Shown piece after piece: positions 23,677 through 37,947 of a stretch of DNA of 64,000 nucleotides (its first letter is position 1; every line of letters begins with the position of its first letter). Below the pieces are notes generated by a model. It made no database searches, was not told the DNA's origin, and saw nothing but the letters and a program-made list of their open reading frames with translations. The DNA is from Corella eumyota (Eukaryota > Chordata > Ascidiacea > Phlebobranchia > Corellidae). Where the stretch lies: assembly GCA_963082875.1 (NCBI GenBank), contig OY720097.1, positions 17,740,501-17,804,500 of the forward strand. The letters run 5' to 3'. The position numbers were made by a program, and so were the translations under genes.

Positions 23677-26600
23677 ATGAATGATGCTGTAGCCTCAGGA
23701 TTTTTAGTAACTTTATCAATTTTACTTTATTTAAATTCATGCTCGAACCAATTTGTATTTGACGATCTTTCTGCCATTGTAAAAAATAAAGATGTTTCAC
23801 CAGAATTATCTCTTCCATTTACTGATTTACTTTATAATGATTTTTGGGGAACACCAATGACTAAGGTTTTATATTTATTTTGTTTGTAGTTGATTTAATA
23901 AATTAATATTAAGTTTACAACACAGATGTGATATGAGTTCAAAATAAAGAGGTAATAAAACATATTTTAAAACATTTGTCATTCATTTTTGCACTTGAAA
24001 AAGATACTTTAATTTATCATAAAAATAATAACTATTTAAGTAATAACAACTTAGTTTAACGATTGGTTTTTGTTACAGGAGCATAGTCACAAATCATATC
24101 GGCCTTTCACTGTTTTAACTTTCAAACTTAACGCTTGGTTATTAGGACTAGAACCACATTCGTTTCACATTATAAACATTTTACTTAATGCAATTGTTAC
24201 TCTTCTTGTGTTCAAATTAAATTTAAAACTCACTACAAAAGCATTTGATAATAAGGACAAATCTGATGAACATAAATTATCGGAAAGAGAGTATTTTATA
24301 TCTGTTGTTGCAACTTTGTTATTTGTTGTTCACCCAATACATACTGAAGCAGTGAGTTTACAAAATTGTTCAAATTAAATGATAATTATATATAAAACTT
24401 AGCCTAAATTTTTTTTCTTTACAAAAAAATTTTCTTTTTATATATTTATGATAAAATGTATTTTAAATAAATTAAAAATTTTTAATAAATTATTTGTCTT
24501 GTTTTAGGTTTCAGGAGTTGTAGGTCGGGCTGAACTGTTATCTGCCATCTTTTTTATTCTAACTATTTTATCTTATTCATGTAACACTTATAAATCATTG
24601 GTGAGCCTAAATCACTAACTTAACACTTGATTAAAATGCAAATAATTTTAACATTACTGTGGTATGGTAATTAGTTAAGAGAGCTGGTGAACTATTGTAA
24701 AAAATTTTCAACTTTATTTTGTTTAGATTATTTCTTTTATATTTTGTATATTTGCGGTTGCCAGTAAAGAACAGGGAATCACTGTACTTGGTGTTTGTAT
24801 GTTTTACGATATATTTATTGCAAATAAGGTAAGCTTGATCAAAGTTTAAAATAATGCATTTTAGTAAAAAAGTTAAGATATGTTTAATATTGAATTTTTT
24901 AGTATGTTAATTAATTTTGCTTTGTTAAAAATTATTGAATTACAATCATTTACTTTTGTTATTTTAGTTAACTTTAGATGATTTTTGTTTGGTATTGTCG
25001 ATGATGTTTATTTCTCCAAAACGAGTGATTCATAAAAAATTACTTCTGCGATGTTTTTTAGTGTTTCTTTTTTCGATATTTTTATTATTTTGTCGCCTTC
25101 AAATCATGAATGGAAATTTACCTCAATTTACAGGTCAGTTAAGGTAATTGTTACATTTTTAAGCAGTATTTAAATTTTGCACTTTTCTTGAATGGTTATA
25201 ATTTTTTCTTATGGATATTTTATAGTCTTTGATAACCCTGCCGCTGTTCAAGATTTTCCTGTAAAACATTTAACTTATAACTACCTACTTTCTTTAAATA
25301 CCTGGCTATTATTTAACCCAACCAACCTGTTATGTGATTATACGATGGGAACTATTCCGTTGATACAAGATTTTTCTGATCCAAGAAATATTGCAACATT
25401 AGTTTTTTGGACAGGATTTCTCGTAATAGGCAAGTTGGATATTTACACTTATCATGTACATATGTACAAGGGATTTTTACAAGAAATATAGTAATATAAA
25501 CTTGTCATTTTAAATCAGGTTTGTACTGTGCATTTCAACATGGAAGTTTTCCAAGGATAGTGGGAGTGGGATTAAGTATTATTGTTTTTAGCTTTTTGCC
25601 TTCTTCCAATTTATTTTTTCCTGTAGGATTTGTGATTGCCGAAAGAGTCTTATATATTCCCAGTATGGGGTTTACACTCTGTATTGCTATAGGAATATTT
25701 TACATCAAAAGCAAATTGTAAGTAAGATATTTGTAATGTACCCAAATAAGAAACATTTTTTTAGCTTTAATAAACCTGAGTCTTCAATTTTAGGAAGAAT
25801 GATTTAGTTGTTTGGGGTTTACTTGGCATTCTCGTATCCTTATATTCTATGAAAGTTGTAAATAGAAATTATGATTGGCTCAGTGAAGAAACTTTATTTA
25901 AAAGTGCACTAAAGGTAATTAACTTTTTATAAACCTATTGCCATTACATAGTTTATTTTGAAAAATTAATCATGATATTTTAAAATATTTAGGTAACAAC
26001 TACAAACGCTAAAATATGGAACAACATTGGACATTCTTACGAAAACAAAGAGGAATTTGAAACTGCTCTTTCTTACTTTGAAAAGGTAAACCAAATAAAA
26101 CAAAACAAACACAATAAAAACTTTGAACAAATTCCAATCAAAATAATATAGTGTGCATTTACATGAGGTTTACAAATCATTTAAATTTGTGTTTTAAATT
26201 TTTTTTCGACTGATTTAGGCAACATTAGTTCAACCAGATGATATTGGAGCATTTATGAATGTTGCGAGAACTTTGGAACGATTAAACAAATTTGAGGAAG
26301 CAGAAAATATGTTAAGAAAAGCAAGAGACCTTTTCCCTAAGGTTTGAAGAAAAAAAAACAATACTGTGGTTGCTAAAAAAGTTCCAATAATATATTTTAG
26401 TTGGTAAATTCTCCCTTTGTCTTTTAAGGTTAAAATTTAAGAAAAATAATAATTTTTGTTATTTTAGCCTGTTAATGGAAAATCCTATCAAGCAAGAATT
26501 GCCCCTGACCATCTTCAAGTTTACATTCGACTTTGTAATTTGATTAGAAAAGATCAAACAAGGTAGTCTAAACTTTTTCATCATAAAGTTAAACGACACT

Positions 26601-28648
26601 TTTATTAACACTTTTATTAAGTTTGACATAAAAGTAAAATCTGGTGGATATTTTGTATAGTTAAAAACTGTTCCTTTTCAGGTTAAAAGAAGCTGATGAT
26701 TTATACAAAGAAGTTTTACAGATGAGACCATCTTTTACTGATGCTTTAATATTCAGGTTAGATATACTGAAAATTGAATTAAGTTTTAGTTATTTTAATT
26801 AAGTTTAGTTATTTTTTGTTACCAATATGGCCTAAATACAAAAAAATTATAAATATTTTGTATTAAATAAGCATATTTATCAGCTTAAGTATTATAAAAA
26901 AAGAAAAATCAACTTTATGAGCTTTGTGTTTATTTTAGGGGAGAAATTTTGATGCAATTGGGAAAACCAAAAGAGGCAATTGCACAATATCAAAATGCTT
27001 TGATTTATTCAGATAACAAATCTGACATTTATTTTAATATAGGTAAATTTGAATTTATTGTTAATATTGCTTTTGAAAACAGCATGTATTATTGAATTTA
27101 TTTTTAGGTGTAGTTTATGCAAACATGGGCAATGTGACTGGTGCTTTAGAAGGTTATACTTACGCAATATATCACAATCCAAAAAACATTAAAGCCTTAT
27201 ACAATTCAGCATCTATACTGCAGGTTTAAACATGATTTTCCTTTTAAATAAAAATCAGCAGAATAGTTAAATTAAAGTCTAAAAAAAATCTTTTTGTTAA
27301 TAATCAGGATACAAAAAGTCCAGATTTGCTTCTAAGAGCTGAATCAAGGGTTAAGCGAATCCTGGCAATACAACCAGATCATATTCTATCTAAATCATTA
27401 CTGGGTGCAATTTACATGGATATGGGTGAAAATAAAAAGGCTATAAAATGGTGGAAAGAGGTTTTAGATACAAATCCTGATGAAAGAGGAACTTTATTCA
27501 ATCTTGCTTTGCTTTATTCTACGATGGGTAGGTTAAGATTGTAATTGAATTTGTAAAGTATAAAATAAAGTGTTACATAGCCACTACAACGATTATCTAG
27601 ACTGGTACTTTTATTATTGTTGTTTTTTTAATTTATTTAGATGGAAAAATGAAAGATGCTGTTAAAGTGCTTCAAAAATTATTTATAAAATTCCCAAATC
27701 ACGTTAAGGGTTTAACTTTGTATGGGGATCTTATGACAAAACAAGACAATCAGGAAGAAGCTATTAAGTATTCTTTTTAAGTTAACTTCATAAAATCAAT
27801 TGACTAATTTTTACATGTCATCTTTGCTGGTAAGGCATTCTAATTTTTAATTTATCTCAATTTTTTTAGATCCTTTATGAAGATAATTGAAGTGGAGCCA
27901 TCTAACATACATGGCAGACATAGTTTATGTGTAGTTTATGTCAATCAAAATAATTTGTACAAAGCTGAGCAATGCTTGTTGGAAACCCTCAACTTAGCTC
28001 CAGATCAAACTTACGTTGCTGGTACTTACATTTAAACAATAATAAGAAAATATTATTATTTTTTAACAGCTCACTCCCTGTTGGATAGTCAACAAATATC
28101 AAAAAAATAAATAAATAAGTACTTTTTGTAAACAGAAAATTTAGCTATTGTCCGTCAGCAAATATCAGTCAACGAAGCCAAATTGCGACAAGTTCAGGAA
28201 AAGGAAACAAATTTTGTCGTAAATGAAAATGTTGAAGAAATTATTGATACACCAAAATCTAAAGTAATTTTGTAAAAAAAACAATATATTAACTAAACTA
28301 AACATTCAAATTTAAAATTTGTTTTGAAAAAAATCCAAAAGAATGAAAAACATTTTACCAATTTTCATTTATTTGATTTAGGAAACAATTCCAGAAAAAG
28401 AAATAATTTTGGTTGCCGAATCAAAACACAAATCTTATTCAACAAAAGCCAAAAAAATTACTAAATCAGTCTTTTCAAACAAAGAACAAAATATTGACGA
28501 TAAACTAGCAAGCGCAATAAAAGCCGTTCAAAAACTACAAGATTTGGACCAGAAAATTACATTGTTGACTAATGAAAAATGTATGAATGTAAATTCCCTA
28601 AAACAAAGGGCCCTAAAAGTTTTAGATAATTTGGAAAAAGTTTTGTAA
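23677..28648 (+). CDS. TMTC3: TMTC3, protein O-mannosyltransferase with TPR repeats (about 19 exons)
   Basis: The N-terminal part is a multi-pass membrane enzyme. It has a first helix, then [14 protein letters not shown] with the acidic DD pair of this GT-C family, [50 protein letters not shown], and the DUF1736 region [11 protein letters not shown] to [19 protein letters not shown], followed by [23 protein letters not shown]. The C-terminal half is a series of TPR repeats ([21 protein letters not shown] and later units to [18 protein letters not shown]). These motifs match human TMTC3 closely. The family adds O-mannose to cadherin domains in the ER. The C-terminal tail is lysine-rich and poorly conserved. 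The reading ends LDNLEKVL at 28648. Inner exon limits were read by eye. Confidence 0.93.
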
Positions 28649-29661
28649 GCATTTTGCAGTGTTACTTTACAACTTTTATACATTTTTAGTTGCAACTGTG
28701 GTATGTTGACACTAACAAATATATTTTGTATGCTTTACCTTTTTATACGTTGTTTTTTTTATGGGACTTTAAAAAAATAACGTTAAAAATATTTAAATTA
28801 AGCTAAGTATAAAAGTGATCTTGTTATATTATAAATAAACCAGTTTATCGTTTTTTTGTGTATTGCTTTACCTTTTTTTAAATTTTATGTACTAGCCTGC
28901 AATCATATATATTTGTATACCAGTTAATTGCGCATAGTATTTGGTGCTTTTTTAGTGGTTTAATAAAAACTGCTTATCACATATGGTTGCATTAGTGTAG
29001 TAAGCTATCTTTTTAAAGGGATTGGAGACTATACATATTATTTTAACCTAATTTACAACCAACAGTAGTTGATCACAGCAAGTTTGGTAAGAAAACTGAC
29101 AAACAGCTAAAAAAATATAGTTTGTTTGCATGTCAATAACTACGCAGCTTTCTTTTAACCTCTGCGTGATGTAACCTATATTGTCTTCTTTAAATATCAT
29201 TTTAATATTTGTAAAACAAAGTTAGTATTAAAAAAAATACATTAGGCAACCCAAAATAGCGGTAAGCTATCAGCGTTTATTTCTTTGAAAACTCTCCACA
29301 TGGGGTCATTAAGCGAGTGAATTTAAAGTACAAGAAGTTACGAAAACATTGGGAGATTGTGTTGCAAAGGGCGTTAATAAATTGTTGTAAAAATTCTTTT
29401 TAATCTTAATCAAATCTGGTTCGGTACACGGATTATAAGTGGTCTACGCTACAGCCAACGCGGCTGTTGCAAAACCACGCACAGACGAACTACTTCAACG
29501 AAACGTCTATCTTTGTTATGCTTAATATCTTGTAAAAATAGTCAAATATCCTGTAAAAAGGCCTTTGTCATATGGTTTTGTCTATACTTAAAGTTTATTA
29601 TTAAAAACTAACTGTATATTGTATAATAACAGATTTATGCAGTAGGTACTGGCATTAAAAA
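28649..29661. other. Gap between TMTC3 and TM6SF
   Basis: The TMTC3 3' UTR probably ends near AATAAA at 28834-28839. The part nearest TM6SF (29230-29520) has more CpG and is the likely promoter. No gene or repeat is recognised. Confidence 0.4.
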
Positions 29662-31097
29662 ATGGCCAACTTAAAAGGTGTTATTATTGTGTTTTTGGTA
29701 AGTTCAACATCGTGGCCGCTACTATACCTCTTATCAAAATATCCTCAAGTGACTGAGCCATCAGTGTTATTACCAGTTGGCTGTGTTGTACTTCTTGTCA
29801 CATTTTGGATCCTATCGAAATCCCTTGGTAAGGGTACTCGAGATACAACAACCCAACATGCGAATGTTAACATTAAGCCTCGTGGAATTATGTACTACAC
29901 CTGTGCATTGTTTAGTTGGACATGTATGGTTGATCTAGTTTTATTTTTGGAAGCAGTTGGGATAATACACGGGTTTATGGGATTTTATTTAGAAAATGGA
30001 GAAAAGTATTTCAATGAACCATATGGCATCATTGCTCTTCTTTTGGATTTTGTTCTTAATCTTCCTCTTTTTCTTACAATAATTTATCAAATTGACAACA
30101 AATTAGATTGTAGAAATGTGGTTGTTTTTTATGGAGCTTCCAACTTGTCTTCAATGACTTGTCTATTTTTTGGAGCATTAACTGGAAGTTATGGAAAAGA
30201 AATTCTACCATCTACCTGGCTTAATATCCCATACTTTATTTTGCCGACATTCTTTTTGTTACAATTTTTAACACAACCTCGACATGACGGTTTAAACGAA
30301 CCGTAAGTTTTTAATAAACTTCATTAAAAAAAGAAAGAAATGACCCGAAGTGCACAGTAATTAATTTAATTATAAATATTTAAATTATTTTAGATCAGCA
30401 TCACGAAAAACTTTATTTGATTACCTATTGGGACTTGGTTTGATTTTCTCCGTCATATTTGGAGGTATTCAGGGATTAGCAGCATTAAATTCTCCCGCCC
30501 CAATAGCCCAATGGTACCTTAAGCATGAACCATACCTTCTTGAGCCTACCAAATTTGGCGCAATCTGGCCAATTTTTTCCCTGTTTGGTGTTTCATTTAT
30601 ACGAGTAAGCCTATTCTAATATCATTTATAAGCTTTATTTTTCTGCAAATGCGAAATGGTTAAAATTATTTATGCTGTAAATATCGTTTTAAGATTTTGA
30701 TTATCTTTGGACTTTTTCAAAAATCCACGAACTGGTTAAAAGATTGGAGTTTGATTTATTTGGCTATTACTTTTGATGTAAGTTTTTATTATGATTTTTC
30801 TAATAAAAATTTAAATAGATGTTTTAATGTTGAGTTTTATAAGTAACTTTAAGTTTAATTTTTTAAAGAAATATTATTAGAAACATTGTAATTGTTGTGA
30901 AAATATTTTTATAGGGAGTTTCAAAGCATCTGGGAGCTCAATTTTTTCCAAGGCTTGCTTCTGAATACCAAATACCCTCAAATTCAATGAAACTAGTGAT
31001 TTTTTTTAACCTCATTCCCCTTATTGTTGCAGTATGTTTGTTTTATCGAGCTTTTTGCACTCCTAAGACAACAATGCTCAAATCCAAAAGACCTTAA
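29662..31097 (+). CDS. TM6SF1: TM6SF1/2-type ER membrane protein with EXPERA domains (4 exons)
   Basis: Exons about 29662-30302, 30395-30604, 30693-30779 and 30916-31097 encode about 372 residues with about ten hydrophobic helices. Matches to human TM6SF1 include GIIHGFMGFYLENGEKYFNE (first EXPERA-type core), the GSYGKEILPS region, EPYLLEPTKFG (second EXPERA-type core), and the end HLGAQFFPRLASEYQIP to CLFYRAF. The first exon alone carries six helices. TM6SF2 in vertebrates works in hepatic VLDL lipidation; TM6SF1 is lysosome-linked. I cannot assign this gene to one of the two, and it may precede their split. The C-terminal tail is short and basic (KSKRP). Confidence 0.85.
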
Positions 31098-31958
31098 ATT
31101 TTATTTGTATATGATTATATTACACTAATTTGATTTATTGCGAAAATATCTTTGCAAATGTTTATTTTAAATGAAATTATTTGAATCTGCCTCAAAATTT
31201 TTATACCAGATCAAACTACCTTATAAATATTGTATTTCAAATTTTTTTTTGTTGATTATTGCTTGTAGTTAAATTTGTGTTAAATTGTATATATAGTTTT
31301 ACAGAGATTTTTATTATCAGGTTTTATTCAATATGTATATTTAGTTAACTGTTTTAATATTAAATATTAGGTGAAATAAAACAATTTTAACAAATTACAA
31401 ATTTGTTTTTTTGTTTAACAATTATTTTCTATTAAAAGTTGTTAAATTTTAACAAAAACCTTAACATATTCTAAACAATGAATTCCCAAACAATCCTAGC
31501 TATTTTAAAGTAATAAACATAATCTAGAATTTCTGCAAACAGTTTTAAATGAATTTCGTACTAAATTATTTGGCAACATTAAAAATAAATGAAAAACTGG
31601 CAACATTATTTTACGTCGTACAAAAGGAGAAAGTTGCTTTGCTTTACCTTTCTATATACGGCGGTTTGCTTGCTGTTGCAAGGAGTTAATTATCGTTATT
31701 TTTGTATTTCTTTAATATGACATTGTAATGTTTTACAGGAATTATTCGTAACGACAGTAAGTTTATTGTATACGATTATTCGTTATTAATTTGTAACCGT
31801 GTTATTAAAAAAGCTTTGTAATAGTTATTATAAAAGCTTTGAAAATCGAACTATTTCGTCCGACAATTCTGACAGTTTAACATTCCAAGTTTCAATTTCT
31901 TTTTGTTTGTTGATTTCTATTCTGCTTCTTGATCTTCTGTTGTCTATCTAAAATTGAA
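31098..31958. other. TM6SF 3' UTR and DCP1 promoter
   Basis: AATAAA at 31375-31380 probably ends TM6SF. The stretch after about 31600 has a CpG- and GC-enriched patch typical of a promoter. No other gene is seen. Confidence 0.4.
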
Positions 31959-34900
31959 ATGGTAGCAAAAATGACGTCAAATGCAGAAACACGAATTAAT
32001 TTGAAGACCTTACAACGACGGGATCCTTATATCTCCAATATTATTGATTCTGCAACCCAAGTTGCTGTTTATACATTTAGTCACACGAGTGGAGAATGGG
32101 TAATTAAACTAAACTTTTTTATTAAAATAATTACTTGTTTACTAAGCTAAATTATTACTTAAAATGAAATATTTTTTATATTTAACTCACCAATTGTTGC
32201 TATGATATTAAAATGATTGCTTGTTTTGTCATAATAAAATAATGCTTAAAGCCAAAATTTAAACTGCAAAATCCACAAAACAAAATTTATTTACTTTTAA
32301 ATAACTCTTTGGCACTTTTATTGCAGGAGAAAACTGAAGTGGAGGGCACTTTGTTTGTGTATTCAAGGTAAAGGTTTTATGGCTGTTATGTTATATTGTG
32401 CTGTTAAATAAGTTTATTTTGTTTCCATCTGAATATATTTGATATTTGAAGAGTTTTAAATATTTTGATTATTTTTAGAGTTGCTCCCCCAACAGCAGGT
32501 TTTACTATTGTAAATCGGTTAAGCATGGACAATTTAACTGAACCACTAACTGACAAACTTGAATTTCAAAACCAAAATCCATTCTTGTTGTATAGAAATG
32601 AAAAATGTTAGTTTAACATAAAAAAATCTTTTAACATAGGCCTATATACCCTTAAACATGTAATGTAAATTTTTGTTTTTATTTCAGTGCAAATTTATGG
32701 AATTTGGTTTTATGATATGTACGATTGTACCAGAATTAGCAAGCTTTTAAAAGAGTAAGTCCTTAAAAAACGTCTTAATATTTAGTTCAACAAACTTAAT
32801 TTTTTGATTTGATTTGACTTAAGCCTAATACTAACTAACAACTTTCATTTAAAGCTCTTGCCAAAGTGATCAGCAATTACCAAATTTAAATCCCCCTTTA
32901 CCAAACAATGGAAATTTATCAAAAAATGTTGCTCCAATACCTTCTCCTCACTCAACTGGAAGCAGTGCCGCTTCATCAATATCTGACAATGTCATTGAGG
33001 AAGATAATTTGTCTAATCATAATACAAATCACAATGGAGCTAAGTCGGGTGTAAATATTATCCACATTCTTTTTAAAGCAAAGGATGATTACGATAAGGT
33101 TGGTTTTACTTTGTGTTTCTGCTTTAAATGGAAAGTATCATTGTTGTAAATTAAAATTTTTACTTTGTTTGTGTAGAAAAATGGAATTGGCTCTGACCAA
33201 AAAAATGCAAATGGTACTCCTTCTACTTTATTTCAACCTGTTCTAGAAAAATCTACTGTACCCAAAAAAGTAAATTTTTGCTAACAATGGTACCACCACA
33301 ATATATGAGTCATAAGCTTTAAATTTAGTTTTTTAGTTAAAAACAGCATGATTCATGAAATAAACGAGTCCTATATCAATAACATTTTATTAATAGATTC
33401 ATTTCCATATTTTAGAATTTTTTTTTTATCTGTCAGGCATTTAATCTATGCAAATTTTACAGTTAAATCTTGCTACTTTATTTGCTCAATCTGATGAACA
33501 AAAAAAAGAACCGCATCGTCCTTCATCTGCCGAAATATTTGATAAACTTAGACTTGGAAGCAACAACAATACTTCCAATGAACCCACTAAAAAACGGTTT
33601 GCAGCCCGCTCTCTTTCACTATCCCTGGGTTCCGATCAATCATTAGCACAAGCTGAAAATTTTTCAAATTCCCATTTAATAAATGGAACTATTTCTGTCG
33701 AAGAACTGGAAAGCCCAGTCTTGGGAATGTCGTCACGAAGATCTCGATATCATTCCAGTAGTGAAAGTACAACCAGAAGTAGTCACTCTCCCAATCTTCC
33801 CATCATGGAAGAATCAATTTTTAACAAACTTTTAGGAAAGCCTCAGTCATCTTCCTTTGAGAAGAAAGGCCTTCTTCCGCCTCCACCAACTCCCCTAACA
33901 ACCGATTTATCACATTCTGCTTCTAATGTCCCATTACACATGCCACCAAAGCCAAAATTAATCCACAGATCTCAATCAAATCCTGGGAATATTATAAACT
34001 TGGTTCCGCTACCCACCCCAACTCATATAGAAAGCAATGGAAGTAGTCACACTACAGCATCGCCAATGCAGTTCGGTTCTTCTTTGCCTCCCCTGACCAT
34101 GCCGACTCTGCATGAGAATTCTCATGGACTGGTCAAAAGTATCTCGGTAGCAAGTGGACTTGCACAAATGCCTCAGTCATACACAAACAATAAAACCCAG
34201 GTTGCTTCCACACTTCATGGCACAACAACTAGTCAGATTAAAAATGAACAATGTTTGTTGCTTTCTCCGCATGCTCTTAAGCCAAGTGGTATACCGAGAA
34301 ATAATAATCCAACATCAACAATTACTAGTAAGTCATTTTCTCACTATAAGTTAAGAATTGCTGCAAAACTAATAACAGTTTCTAAACTATTTGTTTTCTT
34401 TTAGCATCAAGTAATCTAGTAATTACCCCGCCAATTACATCAACACAACCGCAACCCAATGTTTCAGGACCAATTACTGTCAATGTAAGTATTGGTTAAT
34501 AGTTTAATAAAAAAATTCTATTTTAACAGTTAGACAACAACATTTTTTATTTTATGAAAACTTTGTTTCATCAAGGGTGTTGGATCAAACACTCAACAAC
34601 CTGCAGCTTTAATTTCCCCCGAAGACTTTGTACATTCAAACTTTACCCCCCAGAAAGCCATGGAATTACTTTTACCCCCAAGTCAACCAAAACCCTTCGC
34701 CCCAACGCAACTGGATAAAAATCAGTTTGCTGCAACTCTTGTTTCTTTACTCCAGGTTTGAAATAAAGTATTTTGTAATCGTTTTTAAAACAAGCTATTT
34801 AAAGATTTTGTGATTATTAATTTTTTGCATGCTATGAAATAAATATTTATAAAACTTTATATGTTAATTTAGAATGATGACTCTTTTTTGACAACTGTTC

Positions 34901-34992
34901 ACAATGCTTACTTGACTGGACTTAATAAAGTTAAGACGAGAGAAACACCTTCTGGTGATGCCCCATTAAATTTACTAATGTCGTGGAAATAA
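31959..34992 (+). CDS. DCP1A: DCP1, mRNA-decapping activator
   Basis: The start is at MVAKMTSNAETRINLKTLQRRDPYI. The N-terminal EVH1-type domain follows: ATQVAVYTF, EVEGTLFVYSR, FTIVNRLSMDNLTEPL, FLLYRNEKLQIYGIWFYD, all family hallmarks, the last being part of the proline-motif pocket. The middle (about 450 residues, mainly one exon at 33463-34326) is low-complexity, rich in Ser, Pro and Asn. The C-terminus holds DFVHSNFTPQKAMELLLPP, then LDKNQFAATLVSLLQNDDSFLTTVHNAYL, the helical trimerisation domain. DCP1 activates the decapping enzyme DCP2 and nucleates P-bodies through EDC4 and other partners. Vertebrates have DCP1A and DCP1B; a single ancestral gene is expected here. The final residues are NLLMSWK. 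Confidence 0.92.
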
Positions 34993-37947
34993 CCAAAACA
35001 ATTGAAAAAGTTTAACCCATGATTTATTAAAACGGGCATTACGTCCTTATTAAAAGGACTAAGCAAGTTGCAAAAACATTTTTATGACCACAGCAACATG
35101 TCTTGTTTACCAGAAGTCCTTAAAATCCTTTTAAATAAAGGTAAAAAAACAAATTTTCATATGAAAACAAAATCATTAAGATTTGTTGTAAAATGCAATA
35201 AAGAATTAAATGTTCCATTTAATTTATGTAATATTTAATACCGCCTATTGTGTTTTCTTTCCTATTGTGTAAAATGACAATGGGTTTTTGGATTATATCC
35301 ATACTTTATTTTTTGTTCAGTTTCTTAATATAACTGCCTGCTTTTCTTTGTACATTGTATATTGTGTAATGTGGTGTAATATCTCATTTAAAAGCCAAAT
35401 CTTAATTGTTTTGATAATCTTTTTGTATTAAAATAAACTAATTCTTTTAATAGGAATTTAATTAGTTGCATATAAAATGTGATAACAAGTCAATTTTTTT
35501 ATAAAAACCACTTATGTTGTTTATTTTAGTTGGGCCATACATTAATTTTTAAATATAGGGTTGTAAATTTTGCTTTCTTTTGATAATTTAAGAAGGGCTA
35601 TTGCCTTTGAATATTACTATGTGTTTTGTTATTTAGCTATTTAGTTTGTCAGCGTGAACAAAAGTGACCTGAATCATTTTTGTTAAAGGTAATTCGACTT
35701 TTCTGTTATTACAATTTTAACAATAATGACAGTATTAGAATTGACACGCTGACTGTGTATTGTATGCATTTGTTACCGTTTGTTTTCATTGCACTCTCCG
35801 ATCTTGTTTAAAAGCGCTTTAGTTGTGCTTTTTTGTAACTTTTTTCTAACCTTACCTGTGGTTTTCGGAAAACGGGTAAATTAAAATAATCTTAATTCCT
35901 TTTGGAATTTTTGGGATATTAATTGCAGTAGTTTTAAATAATGTAAAAAGTCTTTAATGATCACTCAGTGTATATAATATTCTTCATTTTTTATGTTGTT
36001 TTATTGTTTAAAGTTTAATAACCAACAGAAAATAACTTTAAATCCTTTTGTTAGTAAAGAAAGTGTTTAAATTTCTATGATTTTTGTTGTTTTTTGATTT
36101 GTTGTTTTAGCACTAGTTTCAAGTTGTTTGTTTTTGTTAAGTAAATTTTCAGTTTTCTAACTGTTTTTGTTAGAATTATCAATATCTTGAATAATGCATT
36201 TTAAATTTACAATCCAGTGTAAATATGTCCATGCATTGTCCAGGATTGAATTGTTTTGTTTTATATCTTGTCCGTTGGGACACTATATTTAAATATATCA
36301 TTGTATTGATTGTATTAATCAATATTTTAACAACCAATGAGTTTTTAAACATTAATAATATGTTTAAATTTTTTTGTATATTCGGTAAACAGTTATGACA
36401 ATGTTAAAATATTTTTAATTTGATTTTTAAGTTAAAAGTTTAAAAAATTTAACGTCAATGTCCTACGTAAAACAATCTTACACAATAATATGATTGTTTT
36501 ATTTGTAATTTGAGTAAAACAGACTTTTATTATCTTACTTGTGTGGTTTACTAAAATTTTTTTACAAAATTATATTTTGTTTACATGATGTTTTTTATTT
36601 AAATGAATAGGAAACTGTGTTAACCTTGTTGTGATACATGGATAAGAATTTGATATTTTTGTGTAGATACCCATGTTTTAAATAAGGTTTAACTTAAAAA
36701 AATCTTTATTTTAAATAGAAATTGTTAAGTAAACTCTTCGTATATTTGTTAAAATTTTTTTTTACTTTTATGAGGTTGCAAATTTGTAACATTTTTGCCT
36801 TAATGTGTAATTTGATTTTGTAAACAATTATTTTTGAAAAGCTGTAAATATCATTTTTTGTTGTAAAATTTTAATGTTCAATAGTTTATCAAATTCAAGT
36901 TACTCTAAAATGTGCTAAATTTTATCACCCCATTAAGAATTTGCGAATTCCACTTTTTAATTATTTTAAACCCGTCAAACTCTATCTTAAATTTGCATAT
37001 AGCAAAATGTTTTTAAAAAACTGTGCAATGATCAATTTTGTATGCTAAAATGATTTTTTCTAAGCTTCAAATTTAAAAAGTTCATGCTTTTTTTTAAACA
37101 CCTGTTTTTATGTCAATGTGTTTTTAACAATTTTTGAACAATTTTTTTGAAATCTTGCATTTAAAGTTCTTTTTTTAAACTATGATGCCAATTTAAATGT
37201 GAAAAAAAATTGATAAACTAAAATAAATGTCATTCTGTAAATTTACATGAAAATGCTAACTGTTGTTTTTAAATAATTTGTTTCAATAATTAAATCTTGA
37301 AAACCTAAAAACCTTTTTAGGTTTTAAATTCTGTGTAATATGTTTTTCGAAATTTAAAAATGTACAATTCTTTTTAAAATGGTTTTAAATCTGGTTCTTT
37401 TACCTTTTTTTATGTTTAGTACTTGTTTTATTATTCGTTAATACTTCGACCGTTTTCTTGTATGTTAATTTAAATGGATTTTAAAGGTTTTTTAAACACA
37501 TCAAGAATTTACATTAAAACTATTATTAAATTCTTAAAACCAATACTATAGTAAATTTTTTCGTATCTGATTATCTTAAATTGTAAAAAAATGTTAATAT
37601 CTGAATTTACTTAAAAATTTGCCAATAAACAATCACCACTACATAAATGTTATTTTTTGACTGTGCTGTTATACAATAAAATATAATCCAAAAACTTTTT
37701 ACAAAAAAGGGGGGTCAAAGGAGATAACTTTTAAATTATTGTTTGAATATTGTTAATTTGACCACTGTTCTTTCTTAAAAAAATTTAAAGTGATTACACT
37801 AAAAAATTTACTATCCGTTAGTTGGGGCTGACAAGCTATGACTTCCGTAAATACGGGAAATCCCCTTTAAAACCGAAGGCTCTAAAGAAAAAAGTTAATA
37901 CCGAAATTTAATACTTATTCAATATTTTAACATAAAAAATCAAGCTT
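34993..37947. other. Three kilobases without genes: likely long DCP1 3' UTR, then TRAPPC2 promoter
   Basis: No frame longer than 60 codons occurs in nearly 3 kb. The strand is U-rich throughout, as a 3' UTR would be. AATAAA signals near 35198, 37624 and 37675 would allow short and long forms. Two perfect Pumilio-type sites (TGTAAATA) occur at 36218-36225 and 36843-36850. A GC-richer patch at 37820-37890 is the likely TRAPPC2 promoter. Confidence 0.4.
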
